11,509 nucleotides of DNA from Actinomycetes bacterium (GTDB taxonomy: Bacteria; Actinomycetota; Actinomycetes; S36-B12): contig JAUHZW010000052.1 of NCBI GenBank assembly GCA_030425745.1, positions 1 to 11,509 on the forward strand, written 5' to 3'. Of the stretch, positions 1 through 7,415 are shown piece by piece. The notes beneath the pieces were generated by a model. The model had not been told where the DNA came from and made no database searches. It worked only from the letters and a program-made list of their open reading frames with translations. The position numbers and the translations under genes are program-made. Positions within the stretch are counted from its first letter, which is position 1; every line of letters starts with the position of its first letter.

Positions 1-417
1 CACGCCGGAGGCTCGCAGCAACTGGCCGACGACGACTCTCGACCGCATGTGCGCGGACATGGCCGCCATCGGGATGTCCGGGGCCAGTCCGCCGAGGTAG
101 ACGATGCGCTGCAGGGAGGATCCGCGCGCGGCATCGGCGAACGTGGTGGCGAGCCGGCGCTCCTCGTCCTCGAGGCGCGGCCCCTGCTGAAGGGAGTGCA
201 GCAGGTAGTACGCGACGTCCATGTCGTCGAGAGCCCGATCGACGGCCTGTGGGTCACCGACATCGCCGGCGACCACGTCGACCGATGACGCCCACGGCAT
301 GTCGCGGACCTTCTCCGGGGAGCGGACCAGCACCCGTACGGTGTGGCCGGCCGCGAGCAGCTCGGGCACCAGCCGCCCACCGACATAGCCGGTGGCACCG
401 GTGACCAGGCATCGCAT
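1..417 (-). CDS. NAD(P)-binding SDR/NmrA-like oxidoreductase, C-terminus cut by window edge
   Basis: Only the first 139 codons are present; the frame is open to base 1. The protein opens with MRCLVTGATGYVGGRL, a Rossmann nucleotide-binding loop GxxGxxG at residues 7-13. An Arg after the second strand (VRVLVRSP, R32) suggests NADP(H) preference. YYLLHSL (70-76), IVYLGGL (105-111) and SAHMRSRVVVGQLL (121-134) are typical of the large atypical-SDR group of actinobacterial proteins that often carry a C-terminal DUF2867 domain. Whether that domain follows cannot be seen. The ATG at 417-415 is chosen because the Rossmann strand begins at once after it; no strong Shine-Dalgarno is visible. It lies 41 bp downstream of the MscS gene on the same strand, so it is probably the third gene of that operon. 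The substrate is unknown. Confidence is high for the fold and low for any specific reaction. Confidence 0.88.
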   Translation of the reverse strand, partial: MRCLVTGATGYVGGRLVPELLAAGHTVRVLVRSPEKVRDMPWASSVDVVAGDVGDPQAVDRALDDMDVAYYLLHSLQQGPRLEDEERRLATTFADAARGSSLQRIVYLGGLAPDIPMAAMSAHMRSRVVVGQLLRASGV

Positions 418-436
418 GGCACCAGTGTGGCCGTCG

Positions 437-450
437 GCGCGCATGCGCGC
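437..450. repeat. 14-bp perfect palindrome in the MscS-SDR gap
   Basis: GCGCGCATGCGCGC reads the same on both strands and lies in the 41-bp gap between the MscS stop and the SDR start. It could form a short loop-free palindrome or be an operator, but alternating GC sequence is frequent in DNA this GC-rich. No T-tract follows, so a terminator is not supported. Low significance. Confidence 0.3.
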
Positions 451-458
451 GAGCGCAG

Positions 459-1475
459 TTACGGCGCCGGCTGCTCCGGGGGCTTCTGGTCACCGTGCCG
501 CGCAGCCGGGGCCGTTGCACCCGGGGGAGTCGGCTGGCCCGGCTTCTGCTGGACCTCCGCCGCCACGGGGGCGGTGCGCACCTGGATGCCGTCCAGCGGG
601 ATGTGGATGCCAGCGTCGTCGAGGGCGCCCTTCATCCGCTGGCGGATGACGCGGCTGACGTACCACTGGTTTCCGTCCGGCACGATCTTGGTGTTGATGC
701 GGACGATCGCGGAGGTGGCGGTGACCCCCTCAAGACCGGAGAAGTACGGCGCTCCCAGCAGCATCGAGTTGCAGTCCGGGTCCTGCTCCATGTCCTTGCC
801 GGCATCGTTGATGACCTGCTGGACCTTCTCGAGGTCGGCGTCGTAGGGCACGGGGATCTCGACCAGGGAGTAGTACCAGCCCTGGGACATGTTCTGCACG
901 AAGCTGATCGTGCCGTTGCGCACATACCAGACGGTGCCCCAGTAGTCGCGCACGCGTGTGTAGCGCAGGGCGGTCTCCTCGACCTCTCCCAGAACGGTGC
1001 CGCCGAGGTTCACGGTGTCGCCGATGCCGAGCTGGTCCTCGAAGATCATCGCGATACCGGCGAGGTAGTCGGCGATGAACTGCTGCGCACCGAAGCCGAT
1101 GACAGCCGTGACCACGGCGGCACTGGCCAGCAGTGGGGCCACGTTGATCCCGAAGATGGACAGGATCGTGATGACCGCGACCCCCCAGACGAACAGGACC
1201 AGAGCGCTGTGGGCCAGGGAGCCGAGCGCATGGGCACGCTGCTCCTGCCGGTCGTCCATCAGCGTGTGGGCCATCTCGTCATCCGATGCCCCGCGCAACT
1301 GGCTGGTGCGCGCTGTGGGCTTGCGCTTGGCGAAGGCCTTCGCGAAACGGCGGATCGAGCGTGACCCGAGGAACTGGATGACGACCGCGATGAGGACGAC
1401 CACGATCGCGCGCAGGATCGCCTCGATCGGGAATCCGCTGAAGATCCCCTCGAGATCCTTCAGGACACTATCCAT
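459..1475 (-). CDS. Small-conductance mechanosensitive channel, MscS family
   Basis: This 338-aa inner-membrane protein is expected to form a homoheptameric tension-gated pore that releases solutes on hypo-osmotic shock. Predicted segments are TM1 at about 19-37, a charged cytoplasmic stretch 40-82, TM2 at about 86-107, and the pore-lining TM3 at about 112-134 (NVAPLLASAAVVTAVIGFGA, then QQFIADYLAG). The beta domain follows at about 148-200 (EDQLGIGDTVNLGG, RNGTISFVQNMSQGW), then the mixed alpha/beta domain to about 300 (IPLDGIQVRT). The last ~38 residues are a Pro/Ala/Gln-rich tail not part of the core fold. The family includes corynebacterial MscCG, which exports glutamate, but this protein is much shorter than MscCG and that role is not implied. 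The ATG at 1475 lies 2 bp after the stop of the upstream peptidase, with no strong Shine-Dalgarno, so translation is probably coupled. Confidence 0.93.
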   Translation of the reverse strand: MDSVLKDLEGIFSGFPIEAILRAIVVVLIAVVIQFLGSRSIRRFAKAFAKRKPTARTSQLRGASDDEMAHTLMDDRQEQRAHALGSLAHSALVLFVWGVAVITILSIFGINVAPLLASAAVVTAVIGFGAQQFIADYLAGIAMIFEDQLGIGDTVNLGGTVLGEVEETALRYTRVRDYWGTVWYVRNGTISFVQNMSQGWYYSLVEIPVPYDADLEKVQQVINDAGKDMEQDPDCNSMLLGAPYFSGLEGVTATSAIVRINTKIVPDGNQWYVSRVIRQRMKGALDDAGIHIPLDGIQVRTAPVAAEVQQKPGQPTPPGATAPAARHGDQKPPEQPAP

Positions 1476-1477
1476 GG

Positions 1478-3601
1478 CTACTGCCCATCGGTTGCGGTGC
1501 CTTCCCGGTCGTCATCGAGTCCGGTCCATCGTGCCATGAAGGCCAGCGTGTCAGCGGTCTCCTCGACGGACTTCGAGAGTGAACGGGCTCCGTGGCCGAC
1601 GTCACCCTCGGAACGCAGCAGCACCGGTCGTGTGCCGGCCGTCGCGTGCTGCACGGCCGCGCACATCTTGCGACCGTGCATGGGGTCGGTCCGCGAGTCG
1701 TTCTCGAAGACCGCGAACATCGTCGCCGGGTAGTCGGTGCCCTCGACGACGCGGTGGTACGGCGAGTAGGCGTGCAGCCAGCCGAACTGCTCCGGATCCT
1801 CGGGGTCGCCGTACTCGACCGTCCAGGTCGGACCCAGTTCTGAGGTGGTGTATCGCAGCATGTCCAGCAGGGGGGCGACGCAGACGACTGCATTGAGCAG
1901 GTCCGGACGCTGCGTCATCGCGGCGCCGACGAGCAGGCCTCCGTTCGATCCGCCGTAGACGCCGAGACGATCGCTCGACGTCCATCCCTCCGCGATGAGC
2001 CACTCGGCGGCGGCGTGGAAGTCGTCGTAGACGTTCTGCTTGTTGCCGAGCATGCCGGCGCGGTGCCAGTCCTCGCCCTCCTCGCCGCCACCGCGGATGT
2101 TGGCGATGGCCCACACGCCACCGGCCTCGACCCACGCGAGGATCGCCGCCGAGTACCCGGGGCTCATCGGGATGCCGAAGCCGCCGTAGCCGTAGAGGAT
2201 CGTCGGGCGCGGGCGGTCGGGCTCGGCGGTGGGGGAGAGCAGGAACATGCGGACGGTGGTGCCGTCCTTCGAGGTGTACTCGACCTGTCGGGAGTGCACG
2301 GCCGGCACCTCGACGGTGCCCGGCGGGCGAGCGTGCAGCGCGACCTCGCGGGTGCGGGCGTCGTACGAGTAGATCGTCGGCACCGTGGTGTGGTCGGTGA
2401 AGACGAACCAGCAGACGGGGCCGCCGTCGATGTGCTCGACGGGGCCGCCGATGGTCCCCGCACCGGGCAGGTCGATCTCGCGGATCTCCGCGCCGTCCGC
2501 TGATCGGTGCAGGGTCATGTGCGCTACTCCGTGGGAGGTGCGGACGACGAGCAGCAGATCCTCATCCAGCTCCGGACCGTCCAGCACGGTGACCGACTCC
2601 AGGACCGCCTCGGGGTCCTCGGGGATGAGATCGGTCCAGTGGTCGGCGGACCAGGCACCCGGCGCGGTGACTGCGGCACGTCCGCGTGGCGCGTCACGGT
2701 CCGTGCTGACGAGCACTCGTCCGTCGCGCAGGAAGGTCAGGCCGGTCTGCGCGTCGACATCTCCCTGCACAAGGGTGAAGGCGGGGGCGTCGATCGGGCT
2801 CGTGGTGAGGTCGGCCACCCACAGGTCATTGCGCGGCTCGGTGCCCTCGGCCGCCGACACCTGCAGCCAGCGTCCGTCCTTCGTGACCTCGACCCCGTAG
2901 TAGTTGGTCATGGTCATGCCGGCGCCGAAGATCAGGACATCGTCGTCGGGCGAGGTGCCGACACGGTGCAGATAGACGCGGCGATGGAAGTTCTGCTCCG
3001 ACTCCGGCAGCAGCTCCGGGGCGATGCGACGCACGTAGTAGAACGCCTCGCCGCCTGGGAGCCAGGCGATGGGTGAGTAGCGACAGCGGTCGATGGGGCC
3101 CTCGATGGTCTCGCCCGTCGCGACATCCATGACGTGGACGAGCGACTCCTCGTCACCACCGACCGAGAGCTGGTACGCGATGCGGTCGCCCTCCTTCGAC
3201 GGCTGCCACGAGTCGAGGGTGGTCAGGCCTTCCGGATCGATGGCCATCGGATCGATGAGAGTGCGCTCGGTGCCATCGGGGTCGATGACGTACAGCACGG
3301 AGAACTGCTGCCCCGGCTCTCGGCGGAGCAGGAAATGACGGTCACCGCGCCAGTAGGGCGGCGAGACGGTGCCTGAGCCCAGGAGCTGCTCCACGCGGTC
3401 GGCGAAGTGGTCCCGGCTGCGCCACCCTGCACGCTCGTCGGCCATGAGGTCGGTCTGCTGCGCGAGCCACTCGACGGTGCGCGGATCGTCGGCGTCCTCG
3501 AGCCAGCGGTAGGGGTCAGGCACCGCGGTGCCGTGGTACTCGTCGACCAGCTCCATACGCGGGGCATCGGGATAGTTCGGGCGATCGCTCAGGCTTGTCA
3601 C
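1478..3601 (-). CDS. Prolyl oligopeptidase family serine peptidase (S9A)
   Basis: This 707-aa protein begins VTSLSDRPNYPDAPRMELVD, a classic S9 N-terminal segment (…HGTAVPDPYRWLEDADDPRT). A beta-propeller spans about residues 70-430, then an alpha/beta hydrolase domain from about 440. The catalytic Ser is S552 in YGGSNGGLLV. Asp is D635 in ENDSRTDP, aligned with the HDDRV loop of known prolyl oligopeptidases. His is H670 in GDVGHGA. GYGGFG (about 471-476), near the oxyanion region, is also present. Length matches the family (about 680-720 aa). No signal peptide is seen, so it is likely cytosolic, cleaving short peptides after proline. GTG at 3601-3599 is chosen because the frame upstream runs antisense over the divergent amidase start and encodes unconserved Arg/Pro-rich sequence. 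A -10-like TAGGGT lies 7 bp upstream, suggesting a leaderless mRNA. It leads the peptidase-MscS-SDR gene string. Confidence 0.95.
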   Translation of the reverse strand: MTSLSDRPNYPDAPRMELVDEYHGTAVPDPYRWLEDADDPRTVEWLAQQTDLMADERAGWRSRDHFADRVEQLLGSGTVSPPYWRGDRHFLLRREPGQQFSVLYVIDPDGTERTLIDPMAIDPEGLTTLDSWQPSKEGDRIAYQLSVGGDEESLVHVMDVATGETIEGPIDRCRYSPIAWLPGGEAFYYVRRIAPELLPESEQNFHRRVYLHRVGTSPDDDVLIFGAGMTMTNYYGVEVTKDGRWLQVSAAEGTEPRNDLWVADLTTSPIDAPAFTLVQGDVDAQTGLTFLRDGRVLVSTDRDAPRGRAAVTAPGAWSADHWTDLIPEDPEAVLESVTVLDGPELDEDLLLVVRTSHGVAHMTLHRSADGAEIREIDLPGAGTIGGPVEHIDGGPVCWFVFTDHTTVPTIYSYDARTREVALHARPPGTVEVPAVHSRQVEYTSKDGTTVRMFLLSPTAEPDRPRPTILYGYGGFGIPMSPGYSAAILAWVEAGGVWAIANIRGGGEEGEDWHRAGMLGNKQNVYDDFHAAAEWLIAEGWTSSDRLGVYGGSNGGLLVGAAMTQRPDLLNAVVCVAPLLDMLRYTTSELGPTWTVEYGDPEDPEQFGWLHAYSPYHRVVEGTDYPATMFAVFENDSRTDPMHGRKMCAAVQHATAGTRPVLLRSEGDVGHGARSLSKSVEETADTLAFMARWTGLDDDREGTATDGQ

Positions 3602-3608
3602 GTCGTCC

Positions 3609-3618
3609 ACCCTAGGCT
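3609..3618. promoter_or_regulatory. Overlapping divergent -10 elements (bidirectional, leaderless-type promoter)
   Basis: The 10-bp core ACCCTAGGCT contains TAGGCT on the plus strand (3613-3618) and TAGGGT on the minus strand (3614-3609); the two share the TA at 3613-3614. Plus spacing to the amidase GTG is 6 bp, and minus spacing to the peptidase GTG is 7 bp. In actinobacteria a TANNNT box 6-8 bp before a start codon usually marks a leaderless transcript. No convincing -35 is seen for either direction, which is common in high-GC actinobacteria. The whole intergenic gap is only 23 bp, so both promoters must sit here or inside the opposing gene. Confidence 0.6.
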
Positions 3619-3624
3619 TTCGGT

Positions 3625-5001
3625 GTGAGCCTGCATGACCTGACCGCACTGGACCAGGCGCAGGCGATCCGTCGGCGGGAGATCTCCGCGGTCGAGCTTG
3701 CTCAGCACTACCTCGAGCGGTCGCAGCGACTGAACGACTCCGTCGGTGCATTCGCCTTCATGGTGGACGATCTGGCACTGGAGCAGGCCGAGGCTGCGGA
3801 TCGAGCGGTGGTCGAGGGGCGCACGGATCTGTCTGTCCTGCACGGGGTCGTCGTCCCGGTCAAGGACCTGAACCAGACGCGTAGGGTGCGCACCCGGTTC
3901 GGATCGAGCGTCATGGACGTCGTTCCGGACGTCGACGATGACGTCGTGGCCCGACTGCGCGACGCGGGCACCGTCATGACCGGCAAGACGACGACCCCGG
4001 AGTTCGGCTTCCCCTGCTACACCGAGAGCGACATCGGCCCATACGCGCGCACCCCGTGGGATCTCACCCGGATGGCCGGCGGGTCCAGCGGGGGAGCGGC
4101 GACGGCGGTCGCATCCGGACTGGCACCGGTCGCGCAGGGGTCCGACGGTGGCGGGTCGGTGCGTATCCCGGCGAGCTGCTGCGGACTGGTGGGGGTGAAG
4201 CCGTCGCGTGGCCTCATCTCGAACGGCCCGTTGCCCGAGGGCCCGGGCCGGCTGGTGGTTCAGGGAGCCCTGGCCCGGACGGTCGCGGATGCGGCGGCGC
4301 TGCTCGGTGTCATGGCAGGGTGCGACGACGCCTATGTGCGCGGTCTCTCCGCTGACGTGGGAAGGCTGAGAGTCGGTCGGTGCGCCCAGCCGGTCATCGC
4401 CGAGACGACTCCGGATCCGGACGTCCTCATCGCGTGGGAGCGGGTGTCGTCGCTGCTGGAGTCATGGGGGCACGAGGTCGACGACGTCGACGTCCCGCTG
4501 CCGCTCTCAGCGGTGCCGCACTTCGAGAAGGTGTGGTCCGCGGCCGCCGCCGGGATCCCGCTGTCGGCGGGACAGGAGGCCCGGCTGCGTCCGCTGACCG
4601 CCTGGCTCCGGGAGCGCGGGCAGGCGCTGAGCGAGCAGGAGGTCGCCGACGCGATCAGGCTCATGACCGACGTCGCGTCGTCCGCCCTGGACGCGACGGC
4701 CGGATACGACATCGTCGTGACCCCCACTCTGGCCCATCTGCCGGCACCGATCGGCGGACTGCGTGATGACGCCGACCCGGCGGGAGACTTCGAGGCGCAG
4801 AAGCGCTTCACCCCCTACACGTCGCCCTACAACATGACCGGGCAGCCGGCCGTTACGCTTCCGGTCCACTGGACGGAAGACGGCTTGCCCGTCGGCGTCC
4901 AGCTGGTCGGCCGACCGAGGCAGGAGGCGCGACTGCTCGCCCTGGCGGCCCGGGTCGAGGAGGCGCTGCCGTGGATCCATCGACATCCGGAGATCTGGTG
5001 A
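3625..5001 (+). CDS. Amidase signature (AS) family hydrolase
   Basis: This 458-aa amidase-signature enzyme hydrolyses a carboxamide through a Lys-cisSer-Ser triad. All three residues are visible: K80 in GVVVPVKDL, cis-Ser S154 in AGGSSGGAAT, and nucleophile S178 in GSDGGGSVRIP. The 24-residue spacing between the two serines matches FAAH and malonamidase E2. PASCCGLVGVKPSRG follows as in most members. The C-terminal YTSPYNMTGQPAVTLPVHW and GLPVGVQLVGRP are standard family blocks. No signal peptide is seen, so it is likely cytosolic. No gatB or gatC lies nearby, so a GatA role is unlikely; the overall look resembles the general amidases often annotated as 6-aminohexanoate-cyclic-dimer hydrolase or AmiB2-like, but the substrate cannot be read from the sequence. 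GTG at 3625 lies 6 bp after TAGGCT, consistent with a leaderless mRNA. Its last four bases overlap the malQ start. Confidence 0.95.
   Translation: MSLHDLTALDQAQAIRRREISAVELAQHYLERSQRLNDSVGAFAFMVDDLALEQAEAADRAVVEGRTDLSVLHGVVVPVKDLNQTRRVRTRFGSSVMDVVPDVDDDVVARLRDAGTVMTGKTTTPEFGFPCYTESDIGPYARTPWDLTRMAGGSSGGAATAVASGLAPVAQGSDGGGSVRIPASCCGLVGVKPSRGLISNGPLPEGPGRLVVQGALARTVADAAALLGVMAGCDDAYVRGLSADVGRLRVGRCAQPVIAETTPDPDVLIAWERVSSLLESWGHEVDDVDVPLPLSAVPHFEKVWSAAAAGIPLSAGQEARLRPLTAWLRERGQALSEQEVADAIRLMTDVASSALDATAGYDIVVTPTLAHLPAPIGGLRDDADPAGDFEAQKRFTPYTSPYNMTGQPAVTLPVHWTEDGLPVGVQLVGRPRQEARLLALAARVEEALPWIHRHPEIW
4989..5001 (+). promoter_or_regulatory. malQ ribosome-binding site and GTGA stop/start overlap
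   Basis: GGAG (4989-4992) lies 5 bp before GTG at 4998. That GTG overlaps the amidase stop TGA (4999-5001) as GTGA. This combination decides the malQ start over the in-frame GTG at 4971, which lies inside the amidase coding region without a comparable site. It implies translational coupling of the two genes. Confidence 0.75.
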
Positions 5002-7151
5002 GCGAGCAGGCAGTCCCCGATTGGACCCCCGTGTCGGAGGACCTCGGCCGTCTGGCCGACGCCTACGGGGTGGCCACCGAGTACTGGGACCAGGCCGGCC
5101 AGCTGGTGCAGGTCAGTGGTGCCGTGGTCGAGGCCGTCCTCGGCTCGCTGGGCCTGGACACATCCTCGCCGGAGGCGATCGATGCGGCCCTGGAGGAGAA
5201 GCGGCTGCGCGACTGGCGGCGCATGCTGCCTCCGGTGTTCGTGATGCGGGCGGGTTCCGACGGCCGCCTGTGGGCGCATGTCACGGACGGTGATCCGGTG
5301 CGTGCGTGGCTGGAACTCGAGGACGGTGCGCGGGTGGACCTCGATCAGCTGGACTTCTGGGTGGACCCGGTCGAGGTCGATGGCATCCGCATCGGCGAGG
5401 CGAGCTTCCGGATGCCGTCGGACCTTCCGCTGGGCTGGCACACGGTGCACGCCGAGTCACCGGGTCGGTCCGCCTCGGCACCCGTCGTCGTCGCTCCGCA
5501 TCGGCTGGACCCCGACGCGCTGGTGGGGGAGCGGCAGTGGGGGTTCATGACCCAGGTCTATGCGATGCGGTCGACGCAGTCGTGGGGTCTGGGCGACCTG
5601 CACGATCTCGCCGATCTGGCCGAGTGGAGCGGCCGAGACCTCGGGGCTGGGTTCGTCCTCATCAACCCGCTGCACGCGGCGTCACCCGTGCCGCCCATGG
5701 CGCCATCGCCGTATCTGCCGGTCACGCGCCGGTTCTCGAACCCGATCTACCTGCGGGTTGAGGACATCCCCGAGTTCGAGCGGCTCGACCCCGCGGTGGC
5801 AGCGCGCGTCGAGGAGTTGGCCTCGGTGCTGCGTCGTCGCAATGCCACCTCGGATCTGCTCGATCGCGATGCTGTGTGGGGGGCGAAGCGCACGGCTCTC
5901 GAGGCGATCCATGCGGCCGGCATGGACCCGATGCGGGCCGAGCAGTACGACGCGTACGTTCGTGAGCAGGGGGCGGGTCTGCTCGACTTCGCGACGTGGT
6001 GCGCCATCAGCGACGTCCACGGTCACCCGACCCAGTGGCCCGCGGGCCTCGGGCATCCGTCCGGGGTCGATGTCGCCGGCTTCCGGGATGAGCATGCGGA
6101 TCTCGTCGACTTCCATGTGTGGCTGCAGTGGCAGGTCGATCAGCAGTTGGCGGTGACTCAGGAACGGGCGATCGAGTCCGGCATGGCGCTGGGCGTCATG
6201 CTCGACCTCGCTGTCGGGGTGCATCCGGAGGGTGCGGACGCGTGGGCTCTGCAGGATGTCCTCGCGCCCGGGGTCGGGGTCGGTGCTCCGCCGGACATGT
6301 ACAACCAGATGGGCCAGAACTGGCACCAGCCGCCGTGGCGTCCCGATGCCTTGGCCGAGGCTGCCTTCGTGCCGTTCCGCGACATGCTGAGGACGGTCCT
6401 GCGGAACGCAGGCGGCCTGCGCATCGACCACGTGCTGGGGCTGTTCCGGATGTGGTGGGTGCCGTCAGGCTTCCCTGCTTACGCCGGCACCTTCGTGCGG
6501 TTCGACTTCGACGCCATGCTCAGCATCCTGATGCTCGAGGCGCAGCGGGCCGGGGCACTGATCGTGGGGGAGGATCTCGGAACGGTCGAGCCGTGGGTGC
6601 AAGAGGCGCTGGCAGAGCGGGGGATCCTCGGTACGAGCATCCTGTGGTTCGAGGCCGACGGCGCAGGCCCGCGTGACCCGCATGACTGGCGGCGCGACGT
6701 GCTCGCCAGCGTGACTGTCCACGACCTTCCGCCCACCGCCGGCTACCTGCGTGATGAGCATGTGCGGATCCGCTCCGAGCTCGGGCTGCTCACCACCCCG
6801 GTGGAGGCGGAACGTGACCACGCGGCCGAGGAGCGTCAGGCGTGGGTCGAGGTGCTGCAGCGCCATGGCTGGCTCACTGCGGATGTGGACCTGTCCACCG
6901 ACGACGGGCTGGATGAGTTCGCGGCAGCCCTGCATCGGGCAGTGGCGGAGTCACCCGCGCGGCTGGTGGGGGTGGGTCTGCCGGATGTCATCGGGGACCG
7001 TCGGGCCCAGAACCAGCCCGGAACGGACCAGGAGTACCCGAACTGGCGCGTGCCGATGGGTGACGCGACCGGTGCCGCGGTCCTGCTGGACGAGCTGATG
7101 CAGGGCTCCGACCTCGTCGATCGGCTCACCGGGCCCCTGCGCGGGGAATGA
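4998..7151 (+). CDS. malQ: 4-alpha-glucanotransferase (amylomaltase, GH77)
   Basis: This 717-aa cytosolic enzyme transfers maltooligosaccharide segments between 1,4-alpha-glucans, in maltose/maltodextrin use and glycogen turnover. GH77 catalytic residues are visible: nucleophile D477 in GGLRIDHVLGLFR, acid/base E525 in IVGEDLGTVEPW, and transition-state Asp D576 in TVHDLPPTAGYL. QVYAMRSTQSWGLGDLHDL (about 186-204), INPLHA (222-227), PSPYLPVTRRFSNPIYL (about 236-252), MYNQMGQNWHQPPW (434-447) and the C-terminal NQPGTDQEYPNWRVPM (672-687) are family hallmarks. The roughly 160-residue N-terminal extension, with a beta-rich part (WAHVTDGDPVRAWLELEDG), is typical of actinobacterial and enterobacterial MalQ rather than the short Thermus type. 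It is translationally coupled to the preceding amidase; no other maltose genes are in the window, so the pairing is probably positional rather than a pathway. Confidence 0.96.
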   Translation: MSEQAVPDWTPVSEDLGRLADAYGVATEYWDQAGQLVQVSGAVVEAVLGSLGLDTSSPEAIDAALEEKRLRDWRRMLPPVFVMRAGSDGRLWAHVTDGDPVRAWLELEDGARVDLDQLDFWVDPVEVDGIRIGEASFRMPSDLPLGWHTVHAESPGRSASAPVVVAPHRLDPDALVGERQWGFMTQVYAMRSTQSWGLGDLHDLADLAEWSGRDLGAGFVLINPLHAASPVPPMAPSPYLPVTRRFSNPIYLRVEDIPEFERLDPAVAARVEELASVLRRRNATSDLLDRDAVWGAKRTALEAIHAAGMDPMRAEQYDAYVREQGAGLLDFATWCAISDVHGHPTQWPAGLGHPSGVDVAGFRDEHADLVDFHVWLQWQVDQQLAVTQERAIESGMALGVMLDLAVGVHPEGADAWALQDVLAPGVGVGAPPDMYNQMGQNWHQPPWRPDALAEAAFVPFRDMLRTVLRNAGGLRIDHVLGLFRMWWVPSGFPAYAGTFVRFDFDAMLSILMLEAQRAGALIVGEDLGTVEPWVQEALAERGILGTSILWFEADGAGPRDPHDWRRDVLASVTVHDLPPTAGYLRDEHVRIRSELGLLTTPVEAERDHAAEERQAWVEVLQRHGWLTADVDLSTDDGLDEFAAALHRAVAESPARLVGVGLPDVIGDRRAQNQPGTDQEYPNWRVPMGDATGAAVLLDELMQGSDLVDRLTGPLRGE

Positions 7152-7169
7152 CGGCCTGCCGGCGTCCAC

Positions 7170-7184
7170 TAGGCTTGAGCCGTG
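7170..7184 (+). promoter_or_regulatory. Leaderless-type promoter before the CtaJ-like/DUF5130 pair
   Basis: TAGGCT at 7170-7175 is followed by 6 bp and then the GTG start at 7182. The hexamer, the 6-bp spacing and the preceding GTCCA block match the promoter ahead of the amidase gene. This suggests an independent leaderless transcript for the two-gene unit, starting only 30 bp after the malQ stop. No clear -35 is seen. Confidence 0.55.
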
Positions 7185-7415
7185 ACTCCACTGACTGCTC
7201 TGGGCCTCTTCGTCGGCCTCCCGCTCCTGATCGGCGTGGTCGTCTACGCCCTCGTCAGCGCCCCCGGCTGGATCCGTTCCGGCTCTGCCGATGACGAGGA
7301 GGGGGGCCCGCTGCTGCTGACCTCGGGAGCTCCGCTCCCGGACCCCGCCCGGCTGCCGAGTGAGATGGCGCCGGCCGATTCGCTGGTGGGAGGTGGCGTC
7401 AGTGCCCGGTGGTGA
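7182..7415 (+). CDS. Small single-pass membrane protein, probable CtaJ-like aa3 cytochrome oxidase subunit
   Basis: This 77-aa protein has one strong transmembrane helix at residues about 5-26 (ALGLFVGLPLLIGVVVYALV) with almost no N-terminal tail. A polar, Pro-rich soluble part follows, ending LVGGGVSARW. The length, the N-terminal helix and the GGG-x-S-x-R/K-W end resemble the accessory subunit CtaJ of the actinobacterial aa3 oxidase, as found in the mycobacterial III2-IV2 supercomplex. That match is from memory of the family and not from a search. The neighbourhood with a DUF5130 gene and pepN fits what I recall for mycobacterial ctaJ. GTG at 7182 is supported by the -10-like box 6 bp upstream. 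Its 3' end overlaps the DUF5130 gene by 14 bases in another frame. If it is not CtaJ, it remains an uncharacterised single-pass membrane protein. Confidence 0.6.
   Translation: MTPLTALGLFVGLPLLIGVVVYALVSAPGWIRSGSADDEEGGPLLLTSGAPLPDPARLPSEMAPADSLVGGGVSARW
7388..7394 (+). promoter_or_regulatory. Ribosome-binding site deciding the DUF5130 gene start
   Basis: GGGAGGT at 7388-7394 is a near-consensus Shine-Dalgarno 7 bp upstream of GTG at 7402. It lies inside the CtaJ-like coding region and selects 7402 over the in-frame GTG at 7393 (which overlaps the site itself) and ATG at 7360. Confidence 0.7.

Noticed and set aside
495..1364. 289-codon plus-strand open frame opposite the MscS gene
   Set aside because: Antisense shadow; composition is His/Asp/Gly/Val-skewed without motifs, and the opposite strand has a complete channel fold.
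3602..3751. A 50-codon N-terminal extension of the prolyl oligopeptidase frame, starting at ATG 3751
   Set aside because: It runs antisense through the start of the amidase, encodes an unconserved Arg/Pro-rich stretch, and the family N-terminus begins right after the GTG at 3601.
4971..4997. Upstream in-frame GTG start for malQ
   Set aside because: It lies inside the amidase gene without a good Shine-Dalgarno; GTG 4998 has GGAG at 5 bp spacing and the GTGA overlap.
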